A stretch of DNA of 64,000 nt from Vandiemenella viatica (lineage: Eukaryota > Arthropoda > Insecta > Orthoptera > Morabidae). The notes under the pieces were generated by a model, which had not been told where the DNA came from, made no database searches, and saw nothing but the letters and a program-made list of their open reading frames with translations. The position numbers and the translations under genes were made by a program. Below are positions 21,557 through 32,412 of this stretch, in pieces (position 1 is the stretch's first letter; each line of letters begins with the position of its first letter). The stretch is taken from contig JARYHS010013631.1 of the NCBI GenBank assembly GCA_031002005.1, positions 65,903,832 through 65,967,831 of the forward strand, read 5' to 3'.

Positions 21557-23848
21557 ATGCCTGGATCTAATTCTACCATCAATTTAAAACACACATCACT
21601 GATCTCAGAAATTTCTATTTCAGATGAGGATAAAGAAAATTATTGGCAACATCTGCAAGAAATAATTTCTGAACTTTTGTATAGACGTGGTGTTGAACTA
21701 AACTTCAGTGGATTAAGGCAGAATTCTTATAATCGAATATTATTCAATATCAGTAACAGTGTTTTCTCAGAATTTGTAGATCTACTAAAAGAATACTTGC
21801 ACTCCACAATGGAAAACATTTTAGAGGAAAAAAATGACTGCTTCCTTTGTAAAATAATTGCCTTCTGGCTTGATTTTCATACTGCTCTAATAAGAATAAA
21901 TCTGTTATTTCCAGTTATCCGTCATATAATTTTACAAGAGGTTGGTAAATATAGTTCATTTACATTTGCATCAGGTTTATTTAGAAGTGAGGTGTTGCAA
22001 GATGATAATATGAGAAATGAAATACAGAATAGTCTTTTAGAAAAAATAATGAATGAAAGGAAAGGCCAGCTAATTGACAGAATGTGTGTGAGAAAAGTAT
22101 GTCGAATGTTAAAACAGATTAGTTCAGAAGTATATACAGAACTATTTGAAGTTCCTTTCTTTCAGAAATCTTTTGATTACTTCCGACAAGAAAGTGTGAA
22201 GTTATTGCTGCATAATGATTCTGCTGTCTATGTGAAAGGAGCAAGTGCACTACTGAGATGTGAAAGAGTCCGGGTTAGTTATTGTTTGATGCCAGATATA
22301 AGAAAAAAGAACATGAAGATTGCTGTGGAGTATATAGTGGAAAACCACTTGAAAACAGTACTAAATATGGATTCATCAGGTATACAGAACATGTTAAAGA
22401 ATCGTAGATATGATGAAATGAAGGTGATGTTTACTGTATTCAGTTACACTAAAAATGGAGTAAAAGTTTTAGCAGAGAGTCTGCATGTACACCTTTTAAA
22501 TTATGGGTTATCATTGCTATGCAATGAATGTTTTGGTTTGAGGAATTTTGAAGCTTTTATCCATTGTGTAATTCAGCTCAGAGAAGAATTCAACTACTAT
22601 ATTGAATACTGTTTTTGTAATGATACTCTCCTAAGAAATGTGATAAATTCTGTGTTTCAGAAAGTTATCAACAGCAATTTAGAATTGCCTGTATCATTAG
22701 CTATGTTTATTCATAAAATAATCGGCAGTCATAGAGAAAGTGGAAGCATTATTCAAAAAGACCACTTACTGTCCAAAGCAATAGACTTATTTGAGGATTT
22801 TCATGACAAAGATATTTTCTTATTCAATTGCATCCAAAATCTGTCTAAAAGACTGCTTCATAACACATGGTCTGAAGATTCAGATGAAGAGATAGTCATT
22901 TCAAAATTTAAAAAAGTGTTCAATAGTTTCACGTCTAGAATGGAAGGTATGATAAAAGATTTAATTTTATCATCAAATTTAGAGAGACAATTTAGAGATT
23001 ATTTGAGAATGAATCACAGAAAGGCATGTTCTCCTGATATTAATGTTAAAATATTAACTGCATCACATTGGCCTATATCATCTCAGGTTCCAAAGTGCAA
23101 AATTCCTTTTGAAGCATTGGAACTCTATAGTGATTTTCAGGAATTTTATGGTACAGCAATGAAAGGGAGGAATTTAATATTATTACCACAGTATGGAACA
23201 GCTGAAGTTCGTGTAAATTTTAATATACCAAGTAAAAATTCGAAAGAGCATTGTTCAGAAGTTACATTCAGTCCTATCGCTAGCTCTTATGAAAATTTTT
23301 CTGTTGAGGAAGATCATCCACAGAGATCAACATTTTTTAATTTACAAACAACAACCTACCAAATGTGTATTCTTTTGCTCTTTAACACATCTGATTCACT
23401 GACCTTTGCAGAAATTCAGCAGAAGACTGGCATAGAAGAAGTAAAGCTAGTGTTTATATTGAATTCTTTGACTCAAAGAGGGAAGTGCAGTGTGTTGAGC
23501 AGTATGCCAGCCAATAATATGTTTAATGACACATATACAATTAATCCATTATTTCCACCTACTTGTGATACTTTGAATATTATGGAAGTAGTTGAGAAAC
23601 GAAATTCTGTAGAGGAAAGAAGATACATAAATACTGTTAGAGCAATTGAGCTAGACAATGTAATTATAAGGTTGTTGAAATTCAGGAAAATTATGCCATT
23701 TCATCATATAGTTAAAGAAGCAGCAAGACTTTTAAAAAATAAGTTTTATCCGTCATCACTTCTTGTTTTAAAGAGACTGGACAACTTAGTAAATAAAAAG
23801 ATTTTGAGAGAACATAAAGCATATTGCAATGTTTATTGCATGAATTAA
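21557..23848 (+). CDS. Cul3-like: intronless CUL3-like cullin (probable retrogene)
   Basis: A cullin is the scaffold of Cullin-RING ubiquitin ligases; CUL3 joins BTB-domain substrate adaptors to RBX1 and an E2. The single 763-codon frame (CUL3 is about 768) is collinear with CUL3 throughout. The ATG at 21557 is preceded by an in-frame TAA at 21548. The N-terminal repeats include the BTB-contact region (residues ~45-62, with the L-x-F and one tyrosine kept and the other tyrosine lost), then NERKGQLIDR, DSSGIQNMLKNRRYDEM and KDIFLFNCIQNLSKRLL. The cullin homology domain has TASHWPISSQVPKCKIPF and TTYQMCILLLFN. The C-terminal winged helix has IIRLLKFRKIMPFHH, with the NEDD8-acceptor lysine at about residue 708. 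CUL3 genes normally have many introns, so lack of introns implies retroposition. The divergence is high yet no stop has arisen, which suggests selection. The usual end (VYTYVA-like) is altered to NVYCMN. No poly-A tail or target repeats remain, so it is old. Confidence 0.9.
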   Translation: MPGSNSTINLKHTSLISEISISDEDKENYWQHLQEIISELLYRRGVELNFSGLRQNSYNRILFNISNSVFSEFVDLLKEYLHSTMENILEEKNDCFLCKIIAFWLDFHTALIRINLLFPVIRHIILQEVGKYSSFTFASGLFRSEVLQDDNMRNEIQNSLLEKIMNERKGQLIDRMCVRKVCRMLKQISSEVYTELFEVPFFQKSFDYFRQESVKLLLHNDSAVYVKGASALLRCERVRVSYCLMPDIRKKNMKIAVEYIVENHLKTVLNMDSSGIQNMLKNRRYDEMKVMFTVFSYTKNGVKVLAESLHVHLLNYGLSLLCNECFGLRNFEAFIHCVIQLREEFNYYIEYCFCNDTLLRNVINSVFQKVINSNLELPVSLAMFIHKIIGSHRESGSIIQKDHLLSKAIDLFEDFHDKDIFLFNCIQNLSKRLLHNTWSEDSDEEIVISKFKKVFNSFTSRMEGMIKDLILSSNLERQFRDYLRMNHRKACSPDINVKILTASHWPISSQVPKCKIPFEALELYSDFQEFYGTAMKGRNLILLPQYGTAEVRVNFNIPSKNSKEHCSEVTFSPIASSYENFSVEEDHPQRSTFFNLQTTTYQMCILLLFNTSDSLTFAEIQQKTGIEEVKLVFILNSLTQRGKCSVLSSMPANNMFNDTYTINPLFPPTCDTLNIMEVVEKRNSVEERRYINTVRAIELDNVIIRLLKFRKIMPFHHIVKEAARLLKNKFYPSSLLVLKRLDNLVNKKILREHKAYCNVYCMN

Positions 23849-23892
23849 TCTACTGTACTGTTTGTAGATAATTTTAAAATATTTTCAAAATT

Positions 23893-23898
23893 AATAAA
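23893..23898 (+). promoter_or_regulatory. polyadenylation signal AATAAA
   Basis: A canonical AATAAA 45 bp after the stop of the cullin gene. It may derive from the parental mRNA or serve the retrogene. Confidence 0.5.
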
Positions 23899-23899
23899 G

Positions 23900-25893
23900 G
23901 GAGTAGTTTGATTTGTTTTTTCTGATGAACTGGATGTTGTTTTATTTCAAATTCAGCATCCAGTATTGATTTTTTTCTTTAGTCTAATACAAATGACTTC
24001 AGATTTTAAATTAACAACATCAGTACAAGAATCTGAGTTCCAAGCATAACAAAATATATCACTAAATATCAGTTCCTGGCTTAGACTTCAAGAAATAGTG
24101 CAGCATAGACTCGGGTGATCTCAGTAATTATGCCTTTGAGAGGAAAGTAATTGTTTCTGATCTCACTTCATAAATTTGTGAAATTCTTTATAATGACTGA
24201 AACATTTAAATATATGATTCAAACATGTAAAAAATTTACGTTTGGACAAAATGGTATTAAGATTATATGTTTTTGTCTTCCAAGCACACATAATTAAAGT
24301 AAACAATTTTTTTCAAAAATAGTAAGATAACCTACGTAATTACTTTAAAAATCTACAGTGTGATATTCTTATCATAAGAATAATGTTTTTTACTCACAGT
24401 TTGACTTCTTTGTAGCAACATCACAAAATCTACTGTAGTCAACAGCAAAAAAGCAGACTAAATTGTCCTTGATACATTATCACTAAAAGTATTCTTTGTC
24501 ATCTCTATGACCCAGGAATATCACTTCTGTCGCATAACTCAGATTTAGAAAAATACAAAATGTAAAAGTTGGATAGATACTTGTGACATTTTGAATAAAA
24601 TTCTATATGGTTTGTAAAACTGTCAAATAAGAATAATTCCATTAATCAATATTACTAACCATATAAAATAATAATGTCTGACAAAATACGAGTTGTTTTA
24701 ATGAGCAAATGAGATAATGATTTGAAATGGCAATTATGTCACCTACTAATATTACATATTGTCATATATATATAACCTCGCCAAAACCTTCAGAAGTTAG
24801 CTTATTCCATATAATTCGCACAAAAAATAATTTCTATTAACTTTTCTTAACTGTAAAGTACTGATTAGCTTGATTTTAAACTATTTTTCATAAAAACCTA
24901 TAACACTCAGATAAGGATGGTTTTCAAACATAATGAATTTTGATGCATTCATTTCCACTAGGAGGCTTAATATAATGACCATTTTAAGTGTACTTTTTAT
25001 GCTTTGAAAAATAGTTTAAAAGATATATCAATTTTAATGATATAACACCATGTGCTTAGATAGAATAGAAAGGCAAAATTTGGAATTAATAATTCATGCA
25101 AAGAGCTACGACAGATTTCGATATCATTAGTTATAGTCAGCATTGGGAGAAATACCCTGAATATAAATTTGACTGATTAAATAAATTATAGATATGACTT
25201 TTAATTAGGTAAAGAAAATTGAAATTTGTAATAAAAGAGATAAAAGAAAAAAAAATATGTTCAGCACATAGATAAAAACACGTAGATCAAAATCATATTA
25301 TCAGTTTTAGAAAAAGTTAAGGATTTCGAGGAGAAAAATAGGATTTTCAAAGTTTCATCATTCCAGTTTTTTGTCAGACCAGTCCACGGCAGGATGTGAT
25401 GTGAAGTAGGCCAAAAGAACATCTTAAGTGTTTGTGAAGTATCGATGTCAGCCAATGATTGTCTTTAACATGAAAATATAAGATTTCTTCCTAGTTATAG
25501 AGTTTAGGATGGAAGTTCACCTGCTGTGAATGTGCATATTCTTCAGTCTTCATTTCGATTCAATTGTTTGATGCCTTATCTAAAATTTTCTGGTACTGAA
25601 AAGTGTAAAGGAACTTCTCTTTGAATACTAACTTTAAAATTTCAACAAGTGTATAAACCGTTTTCTCATTTAAAATATCTTTATTTCTTGGGGTTGTAAC
25701 AAGGGTTTAGTGGCTGTTTAAAAATTAAACCTTTTATTGGTATCAGACATGGTCCATTTTTCGAAAGAAGTGTGTATGGTACAACCCCTCCCCCCCCCCC
25801 CCCCCCCAACACCCTTTGTCATTCAGTAATATGCCTTTCTTCTGGCTGCAGAGGCTTTTGTATTAGAAAACTTGTTGGATGAGAAGAAGTATT
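23900..25893. other. gene-free stretch
   Basis: No exon or known repeat seen. Contains an 18-C homopolymer at 25790-25807. Confidence 0.4.
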
Positions 25894-26142
25894 TCAAAAG
25901 TTTTCTCATCTGCCTTGTAGAAAAACGGGCCATTAGGCTTGGAACGTGTGTACACAACGAACGTTACCTAATGACTAACCGAGTAGAGGGGGAGGGTGAG
26001 GGAATAGCTAAGGAGTAGACTATCGATATCGGTATGCAATGTCTGAGATAATATATTGCAGGCGACAGTAAAATGAGCATATGTAGTCGGGTACAGTTTA
26101 AACATGGGGGGGGGGGGGGGGTAGTGATGGGTTAATTGGATT

Positions 26143-26805
26143 TTAAAGGTGGTTAAGTCCAGGTGGGTGTCTTGTATCCAGGATATTCTGGCACGCTAGT
26201 TCCCATCTCCGGAGTTCTGCTGCAGTGGTGCTGTCAGGGAAAATTCTTACTGCTCTCACAGTAAAACAGTCATTGAGGTTGTTGGAATCATGGCTATTGG
26301 CATGTTCTGGTACTGGAAGGTACAGGTTGCGGGTGTGGACTGTTTGTCTGTGGCCATTCATTCTAACAGAGAGTTGCTGTGTGGTGGGGCCTATGTAAGA
26401 ACTGGTGCAATAGCGGCAAGTTAGTTGGTATATAAGATGAGTGGTTGAACAGGTGGCATGTCCAATAATGGGGAAAGTTTCTCCTGTGGTGGGATTGGAA
26501 TATGTAGTGGTGGGTGGAAGCATGCTGCAGGTTTTACAGCAGGATCTATTGCAAGGATAAGATCCATATGGTGCTTTTGGAGAGTCTAACTGAGGGTATT
26601 TGTGGACTAACATGTTCTTAAGATTGGATGGTCTGCTAAAACATTCACGAGGGACATTGGGTAGAATTTCGGGTAGGAGAGTACGCATTTCCAGAAATGA
26701 GCGAAGGAAGTCATACCCCTGTTGCAAGATATGGTTGATGGACTCGAGGCCAGGAGAGAACTGAGTGACAAAGGCAGGGCTATGGTTGGTTTTTGTAGGA
26801 GACAA
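26143..26805 (-). CDS. Penelope-like GIY-YIG endonuclease region, left arm
   Basis: A 220-codon frame, open throughout. It covers the linker after the reverse transcriptase (VTQFSPGLESINHILQQGYD), a Cys cluster (CNRSCCKTC), and a GIY-YIG-type nuclease core: LIYQLTCRYC, then SSYIGPTTQQLSVRMNGHR. The C-terminal helical segment ends with TRHPPGLNHL. In Penelope-like elements this nuclease nicks the target for reverse transcription. No reverse transcriptase is attached and the frame has no proper start, so it is probably not translated as a working protein. The right-arm copy differs by roughly a dozen residues. Confidence 0.8.
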   Translation of the reverse strand: MSPTKTNHSPAFVTQFSPGLESINHILQQGYDFLRSFLEMRTLLPEILPNVPRECFSRPSNLKNMLVHKYPQLDSPKAPYGSYPCNRSCCKTCSMLPPTTTYSNPTTGETFPIIGHATCSTTHLIYQLTCRYCTSSYIGPTTQQLSVRMNGHRQTVHTRNLYLPVPEHANSHDSNNLNDCFTVRAVRIFPDSTTAAELRRWELACQNILDTRHPPGLNHL

Positions 26806-26827
26806 GTGAGAGTGGTTATGTGGAGGG

Positions 26828-27532
26828 TTGTTGATCGTGTGGGAGATCTGTCTACGTAACCACTCTCACTTGTCTCCTACAAAAACCAACCATAGCCCTG
26901 CCTTTGTCACTCAGTTCTCTCCTGGCCTCGAGTCCATCAACCATATCTTGCGACAGGGGTATGACTTCCTTCGCTCATTTCCGGAAACACGTACTCTCCT
27001 ATCCAAAATTCTACCCAATGTCCCTCGTGCATGTTTTAGCAGACCACCCAATCTTAAGAACATGTTAGTCCACAAATACCCTCCGTTAGACTCTCCAAAA
27101 GCACCATATGGATCTTATCCTTGCAATGGACCCCGCTGTAAAACCTGCAGCATGCTTCCACCCACCACTACATATTCCAATCCCACCACAGGAGAAACTT
27201 TCCCCATTATTGGACATGCCACCTGTTCAACCACTCATCTTATATACCAACTAACTTGCCGCTATTGCACCAGTTCTTACATAGGCCTCACCACACAGCA
27301 ACTCTCTGTTAGAATGAATGGCCACAGACAAAAAGTCCACACCCGCAACCTGTACCTTCCAGTACCAGAACATGCCAATAGCCATGATTCCAACAACCTC
27401 AACAACTGTTTTACTGTGAGAGCAGTAAGAATTTTCCCTGACAGCACCACTGCAGCAGAACTCCGAAGATGGGAACTAGCGTACCAGAATATCCTGGATA
27501 CGAGACACCCACCTGGACTTAACCACCTTTAA
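26828..27532 (+). CDS. Penelope-like GIY-YIG endonuclease region, right arm
   Basis: A 234-codon mirror copy of the left-arm frame, also without internal stops: Cys cluster CNGPRCKTC, core LIYQLTCRYC and SSYIGLTTQQLSVRMNGHR. The first ~15 codons (from 26828) come from the central spacer and are unlikely to be native. Both copies staying open fits recent insertion better than selection, since they lack the reverse transcriptase. Confidence 0.8.
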   Translation: MLIVWEICLRNHSHLSPTKTNHSPAFVTQFSPGLESINHILRQGYDFLRSFPETRTLLSKILPNVPRACFSRPPNLKNMLVHKYPPLDSPKAPYGSYPCNGPRCKTCSMLPPTTTYSNPTTGETFPIIGHATCSTTHLIYQLTCRYCTSSYIGLTTQQLSVRMNGHRQKVHTRNLYLPVPEHANSHDSNNLNNCFTVRAVRIFPDSTTAAELRRWELAYQNILDTRHPPGLNHL

Positions 27533-27928
27533 AATCCAATTAACCCATCACTACCCCCCTCCCCCCCATGTTTAAACTGTACCCTTACTACATATGCTCA
27601 TTTTTCTGTCGCCTGCAATATATTATCTCAGACATTGCATATCGATATCGATAGTCTACTCCTTAGCCATTCCCTCACCCTCCCCCTCTACTCGGTTAGT
27701 CATTAGGTAACGTTCGTTGTGTACACACATTCCGAGCCTAATGGCCCGTTTTTCTACTTGTGAACAAGGCAGATGCCGAAATATTGTGTAGTTGTTTGTC
27801 AGCATAAGTGTTCCCTCTCATCACATCTGTCCACTTTGGTAAGTGGTGGGTTAATTTCCCTTTCTTTTCTTATTTATATCGCCTAGAAGCCACTTCCATT
27901 TTCCTTAGTTGCATCAAAAGTTTTCTCA

Positions 27929-29329
27929 AGACGGTTGTGAACATTTTCATGACTGCACTTTGTATTAACAAAAGCATTCTATCTTACAAGAATGTGGGGG
28001 TAATTTAAGTAGAGCCCAAATTTAAATCAGACTAAAATAATGATTAAGATGTATTTTATCTTTCCTTCCCTTATTACCATTTGGCATTTTTTCTTGCTCA
28101 GTTGTTGCTGATACAGCTTGCATGTTCTGGATGACATTTTGAATTGAATCTATCAAATTTTTTTTAAAGTTATTGACATGAACATCAAAAGTTAAAATTT
28201 TACCATACATCCAAAACATAATATGTCCTATATATTAAAACTCATTTGTATATTAACAAAAAATTGCAATCTTAGAATAGTTTTATGATTTTATGTATAT
28301 CATTTTGTATTTTTTATTACCAGAATTTTAACTTCCCCTCCCCCCCCCTTTCCTAGAGTATACATAAAAATAGCTTTCCCACTATTAACACTTTATTTTC
28401 ATATTTTATTATCACATTTATAACTTTATTATCATAAATATAACTACTTGTTGCTTGCAACTTCATATATTTGTATGGATTAAACAGATATGCCACATCA
28501 GAGAGAAAAAAGAAAAAGTATAAAATAATGTCATTTGTAACTTGAAATTGCAATATGCATTTTGACTGTGAGACCAGTGGTCTTTGTGTGAATCATACTC
28601 AATAATAATAATAAACTAATTTGTGGACATTTTTTTCTAAAATTTTGCAGCTTTTAGCCTTCACGTCAAACTGAACAAAACCTCATCAAATCAGGTTTTT
28701 TTTGTAAGCACCATGTAACAGAAAATCAATTCTCATATTTTTTAACCTACAACCTCACATAAAAATGTACTATACCATACAATATTTTACCCTCAGTTTG
28801 AAGTGCTGTACATTATTCAAAACCCCCTCAAAATCTGAATAGTGGTTTTTGTGCAAATCTCATTCATCTAAAGAGACAGACAGCTGCAAATTTTAAAAAT
28901 AGTTGATTCCTATTTTGTAGGCCATTAACAATGTCTCACACTCAGTTTTTCAAAAATACCCTAAATACACAGACTTTTTATATGTTTTTTCTGCTGTTTC
29001 AATTAGATATCTGAAAATGGACTTGAAAGTTTTATAACACTAGAATAACATCTCCAACACCCCCATGAAATAAAACTTACATGTAAATACTACTTTTTAC
29101 ATGTAATCTACATTATGGAAGTGAATCTTCTTTTCGTTTGAGTTTTTCTCAGTGTAGTTATTACCTTGATGTACTTTCCATATTTATTGATGAAATTTAT
29201 TCTTCAACAGTTTCATACGTTTCATTCATTATTATTACCTCTTTATGTTTATATCTCTATTTGTGATTATCTTCTCCCATTCTCTTTTGTGGCTGATATT
29301 CATAACTTGAAAGAGGGAGCTACAGAGAT
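27929..29329. other. gene-free AT-rich stretch
   Basis: Nothing recognisable in either strand. Confidence 0.4.
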
Positions 29330-30115
29330 TAAAAAAGTATAAAGAAGCTGGTCTGGATAATTACTATGTTTGTATTTAAGATGCTTTTAAAATACTTTGT
29401 GATTGAGTTTGGACACCTGCCTGTCACAAAGTACCACAGTAGTACCAACTACAAAGAAGCCAAGACAAATTAGGTTGAGAATAATAGTCCAATTGGTTTG
29501 ACTTCACCATTAGGTAATCTGATGGAGAGCTAGATATACAACCATTTCAGACATGTCAGTGCAGGACAAAAATGACATTTTACTGATTGGTTATTCACAT
29601 GCATCTCAATTAAACACTCTGAAAGAGATATGTCATATGAAGAAGGCAACAAATGCCTGGTTGGTAGCACAGCATGGATTTGTCTGAGGCATTTGATAGG
29701 GTGAATAATAGAGGTAAATATTGTTAATATCAAAGCTGTAGATCAAATAGCGAATTTGGCAGAGGATTTGCTGAGAGATAGGAAACAAAAAGGCAGGGTA
29801 GGAAAAGCAGTATCCAAAGAAATGGAGGTGAGTGCCACAGGGAAGTATATGAGAACAATTGCTATTCATTATTCTAATGAATCAATGTGTTGGCGATTTG
29901 CAGTCAGAAGTTAGGTTGTTTACAGATGACTGTTGTTATCAACCAGGATTAAAATCATACATAATTGTCATAAATTGAAGGAAGATATGAACAGGATTCT
30001 GTTTGGTTAGATCAATTTTGGATAACAATAAATTCCAAATCTAGTCAGTTTATCAAGTACACAGAAAAAAAAGCCTTTGTGTTACTCTAAGCTGAAGGAG
30101 GAATTGTTTGTATGT
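29330..30115 (+). mobile_element. LINE-A internal fragment
   Basis: Collinear with LINE-A from the segment before NYRPISLTS (AATAGTCCAATTGGTTTGAC near 29485) through the FDRV-like and LFADD-like region (GGTTGTTTACAGATGAC near 29920). It stops abruptly before the 3' end, where a second LINE-A copy begins on the other strand. Confidence 0.7.
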
Positions 30116-30119
30116 TATG

Positions 30120-31052
30120 GTGGCAATTTCCACATTTTTCCATTGCAATTCTTCAGGTGCAATCTCTCCACCCATCTACATTACACCTTTTCTTTCAATG
30201 TTTTTGATAAATTGTTAACCAAATTCCTTGACAATACATTCTCATACCTGACTCCCTCACCTACAAAAGAATATTTCCTACTCTTGTATGCCTAAAGTTG
30301 AGTACCAGCTTATGTTGATGGTCAATGTTTCCCTTAAATGTAAAAGGCCAAAGTCAAAAACTTTATACAACTTCTACTGCTTCCTACAGGATTCACAGAT
30401 ATAGAGCTTCTAATTCCCATTACCACCATTGGCTAGAAGAATGTGATTGGGTCAATACCATGTTCTAGCCAATCTTTACCATGTCACAGTGTTTCCTCTA
30501 TGGTGCTCATTTGATAGCAGGCTGAGTGGACCTGGGTAACTTCAAAGAAAAATCCTTCACCCAATCGTCTGAGCTGCAGTCCAATGCTATACCACCTGAG
30601 ATATGTGGCCACCTCCCGTTTCTGTACTATTCCTAATTCTTCTACCAAAATCCAACCAAACAATCACCAATAAATACCCTCTATGGTCCTAGCATTCTCT
30701 TCACCCATGTCCTATCTTGCAGTGACACTCAATTTTCCTTCTTTTAAAATGTCAGTTACTAATCGCATTATGCAATAATTTCCACAAACAAATCTATTAA
30801 CACTCAGTCAAACTACTGTATTTGATACCCAAAATGTATATTCCATACTACACCACCATGTTCAAGCAATGGTCTGGCCAGTGTTTTGTCACCCAATTCC
30901 ATTACTTCTCTAGTACATCACCTCATCATCCTTTTCAATAAATGAAGTACTTTTAAACTTCTTCATACCACCTGCCCAATTAGTCCTTCCTAATTGAGTT
31001 TGATATCAAATTTTATGACTAGATAATTACATTTTTTTTTAACCTTCTTGAT
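30120..31052 (-). mobile_element. LINE-A copy, 3' part (split by a hAT element)
   Basis: The LINE-A 3' end faces left near 30130-30170 (TTTTTCCATTGCAATTCTTC). The C-terminal coding remnant KTLARPLLEHGGVV reads on the minus strand near 30850-30920. The copy continues beyond the hAT transposon at 34175-34480. Confidence 0.75.
30425..30625 (-). mobile_element. tRNA-derived SINE nested in LINE-A
   Basis: The minus strand reads GTGGCCACATATCTCAGGTG then a GGTATAGCATTGGACTGCAG head, like the SINE at 16556-16767. It interrupts the LINE-A 3' region. Confidence 0.65.
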
Positions 31053-31712
31053 TAGACTTGCGCATAATAGTTCGCGAAGGAGAGCGCTCAGTTTAGTTCG
31101 CAGCTCCCTCGCGAACTAGTTCGCTCTTTTAGTTCGTTAGTTCGCGTCTCGAATTCAGAGAAACAGATCGTTCGATTGCCTTGCTACCGCTACTGCACGC
31201 GCTATTTTGTTTGTTATGTCAGTTTTATCAGGACATAATCATTTTTTTTTGTCGTTTATAAATGGAATTTAATATTATTTTCTTAACAAAAGTTATTAGC
31301 CCTTTCAAATTGTATTAGCATAAACAGTTGCTGCCGATAAACCAAAGTGCTCATTGTCCTTTTCACAAATTGGTAAATTGAATAAATTGGTGAATTGCAT
31401 TCGTAGGATATTAATTTTTTAAATGGATTTATTTATTAGTTCATGGAAGAAACATTACTTGTAAAAGGCGCTAATGACCCTGCCATCGACGCGCCCTTAA
31501 ACCCCCAACAACACAACATTACTTATAAAATATTATAAATGCGTTTATTTTGATAAATCAAAATACCCGTTTATAAGTAATCGGCTTTTTTATTTAAATA
31601 AAGTTTTGGAAATCATGAACAAAAAATAATTCTACTATATTATTAAGAAAAGTAACATTAATGCTTCCAATGTGATACTTAACAATTAGACATATAAAAA
31701 TAACAGTGACCC

Positions 31713-31904
31713 TTGAATGAGAAAGTGGTAGCAATAACGAAAGTGCGTAAATTTCCAGTGAATTGGAAGTCATTGAGCTATTATTTTATTAGTGAAGGAG
31801 AGGATAATCCAACAGACATTCACAATTTTTTGGCGACGAATGAAACTGATGAAGACACAAAAGTTAAAATCTTTTTGAATTTCGCATGTCATTTCTTTAC
31901 ATAA
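31713..31904 (+). CDS. unassigned short frame inside the hAT element
   Basis: A 63-codon frame, acidic in its second half (SEGEDNPTDIHNFLATNETD). It has no family I recognise. It lies between the left end of the transposon and a nested MITE, and may be a scrap of a transposase or chance. Confidence 0.15.
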   Translation: MNEKVVAITKVRKFPVNWKSLSYYFISEGEDNPTDIHNFLATNETDEDTKVKIFLNFACHFFT

Positions 31905-32047
31905 CTTTCACAAAGCTGTTAACCAACAGACTGAGATAAGTATTATATTATGTCAACTTTAAAATCAGCGCTAGAAAAATGAAAAAAAAAATACTGTTTC
32001 TTTGCTTAAGAAAATAAGAAAAAGCCTTTATAAGCCATATTCTCCAC

Positions 32048-32412
32048 CAGTGGCGTAGCTAGGTCAACAAGGGCCCCGGTGCAAAAAATTTATTTTGGGC
32101 CCTCAGGCCAGACGGGCGACCTTTTTTTTGTTTTGTGTGCTGGTATGGGCCCCCTGAACTGAGGATGGGGGCCCTTGAATTGTTCTTTAGGGGCCCCTGA
32201 GCACAGCGAGGGCCCTTACTGAGGGGCTTAGCAGACGGTAGAGTTAAAAAAAAAAAAAAAGTCGCCAGTTTGCTTTTGAAGGCTCGTGGGCCGTCTAAAC
32301 TGCGCTTGAGGGCCCCTAGAGGTGCGCTTAGGGCCCCTTGAGGTGTGCTTGGGGGCCCCCTGAGCGTGAGGGCCCCGGTGCACTGCACCGCCTAGCCCCA
32401 TAGTAGCCCCTG
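32048..32412. mobile_element. hAT-type MITE nested in the larger hAT element
   Basis: A perfect 8-bp duplication TTCTCCAC at 32040-32047 and 32413-32420. The ends are CAGTGGCGTAGCTAGG and, read inward from the right, CAGGGGCTACTATGGGGCTAGG. The interior is unusually GC-rich, with many GGGCCC blocks. No coding capacity. Confidence 0.88.

Larger units (their letters stand above)
25909..27913. mobile_element. large fold-back Penelope-like element with two mirrored GIY-YIG reading frames
   Basis: The 15-bp repeat TCAAAAGTTTTCTCA flanks it at 25894-25908 and 27914-27928. The inverted arms, about 25909-26825 and 26850-27773, meet at a ~25-bp spacer around 26838. About 140 bp of unpaired tail (27774-27913) lies on the right only. 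That tail has the 15-mer TTTGGTAAGTGGTGG shared with the 11.3-kb fold-back element. Each arm encodes, outward, the same C-terminal endonuclease region of a Penelope-like polyprotein; the reverse transcriptase is absent. The arms differ by scattered substitutions and an 8-bp indel, so they have aged since insertion or come from two templates. Confidence 0.85.

Noticed and set aside
25790..26121. Poly-C and poly-G runs as a G-quadruplex regulatory element
   Set aside because: Simple homopolymers; the G run lies inside the fold-back element arm, and no gene lies beside them.
29330..31052. A single LINE insertion with a 5' inversion by twin priming
   Set aside because: The inverted part would have to lie at the 5' side of the 3' segment. 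Here two copies meet tail to tail, so two events are simpler.
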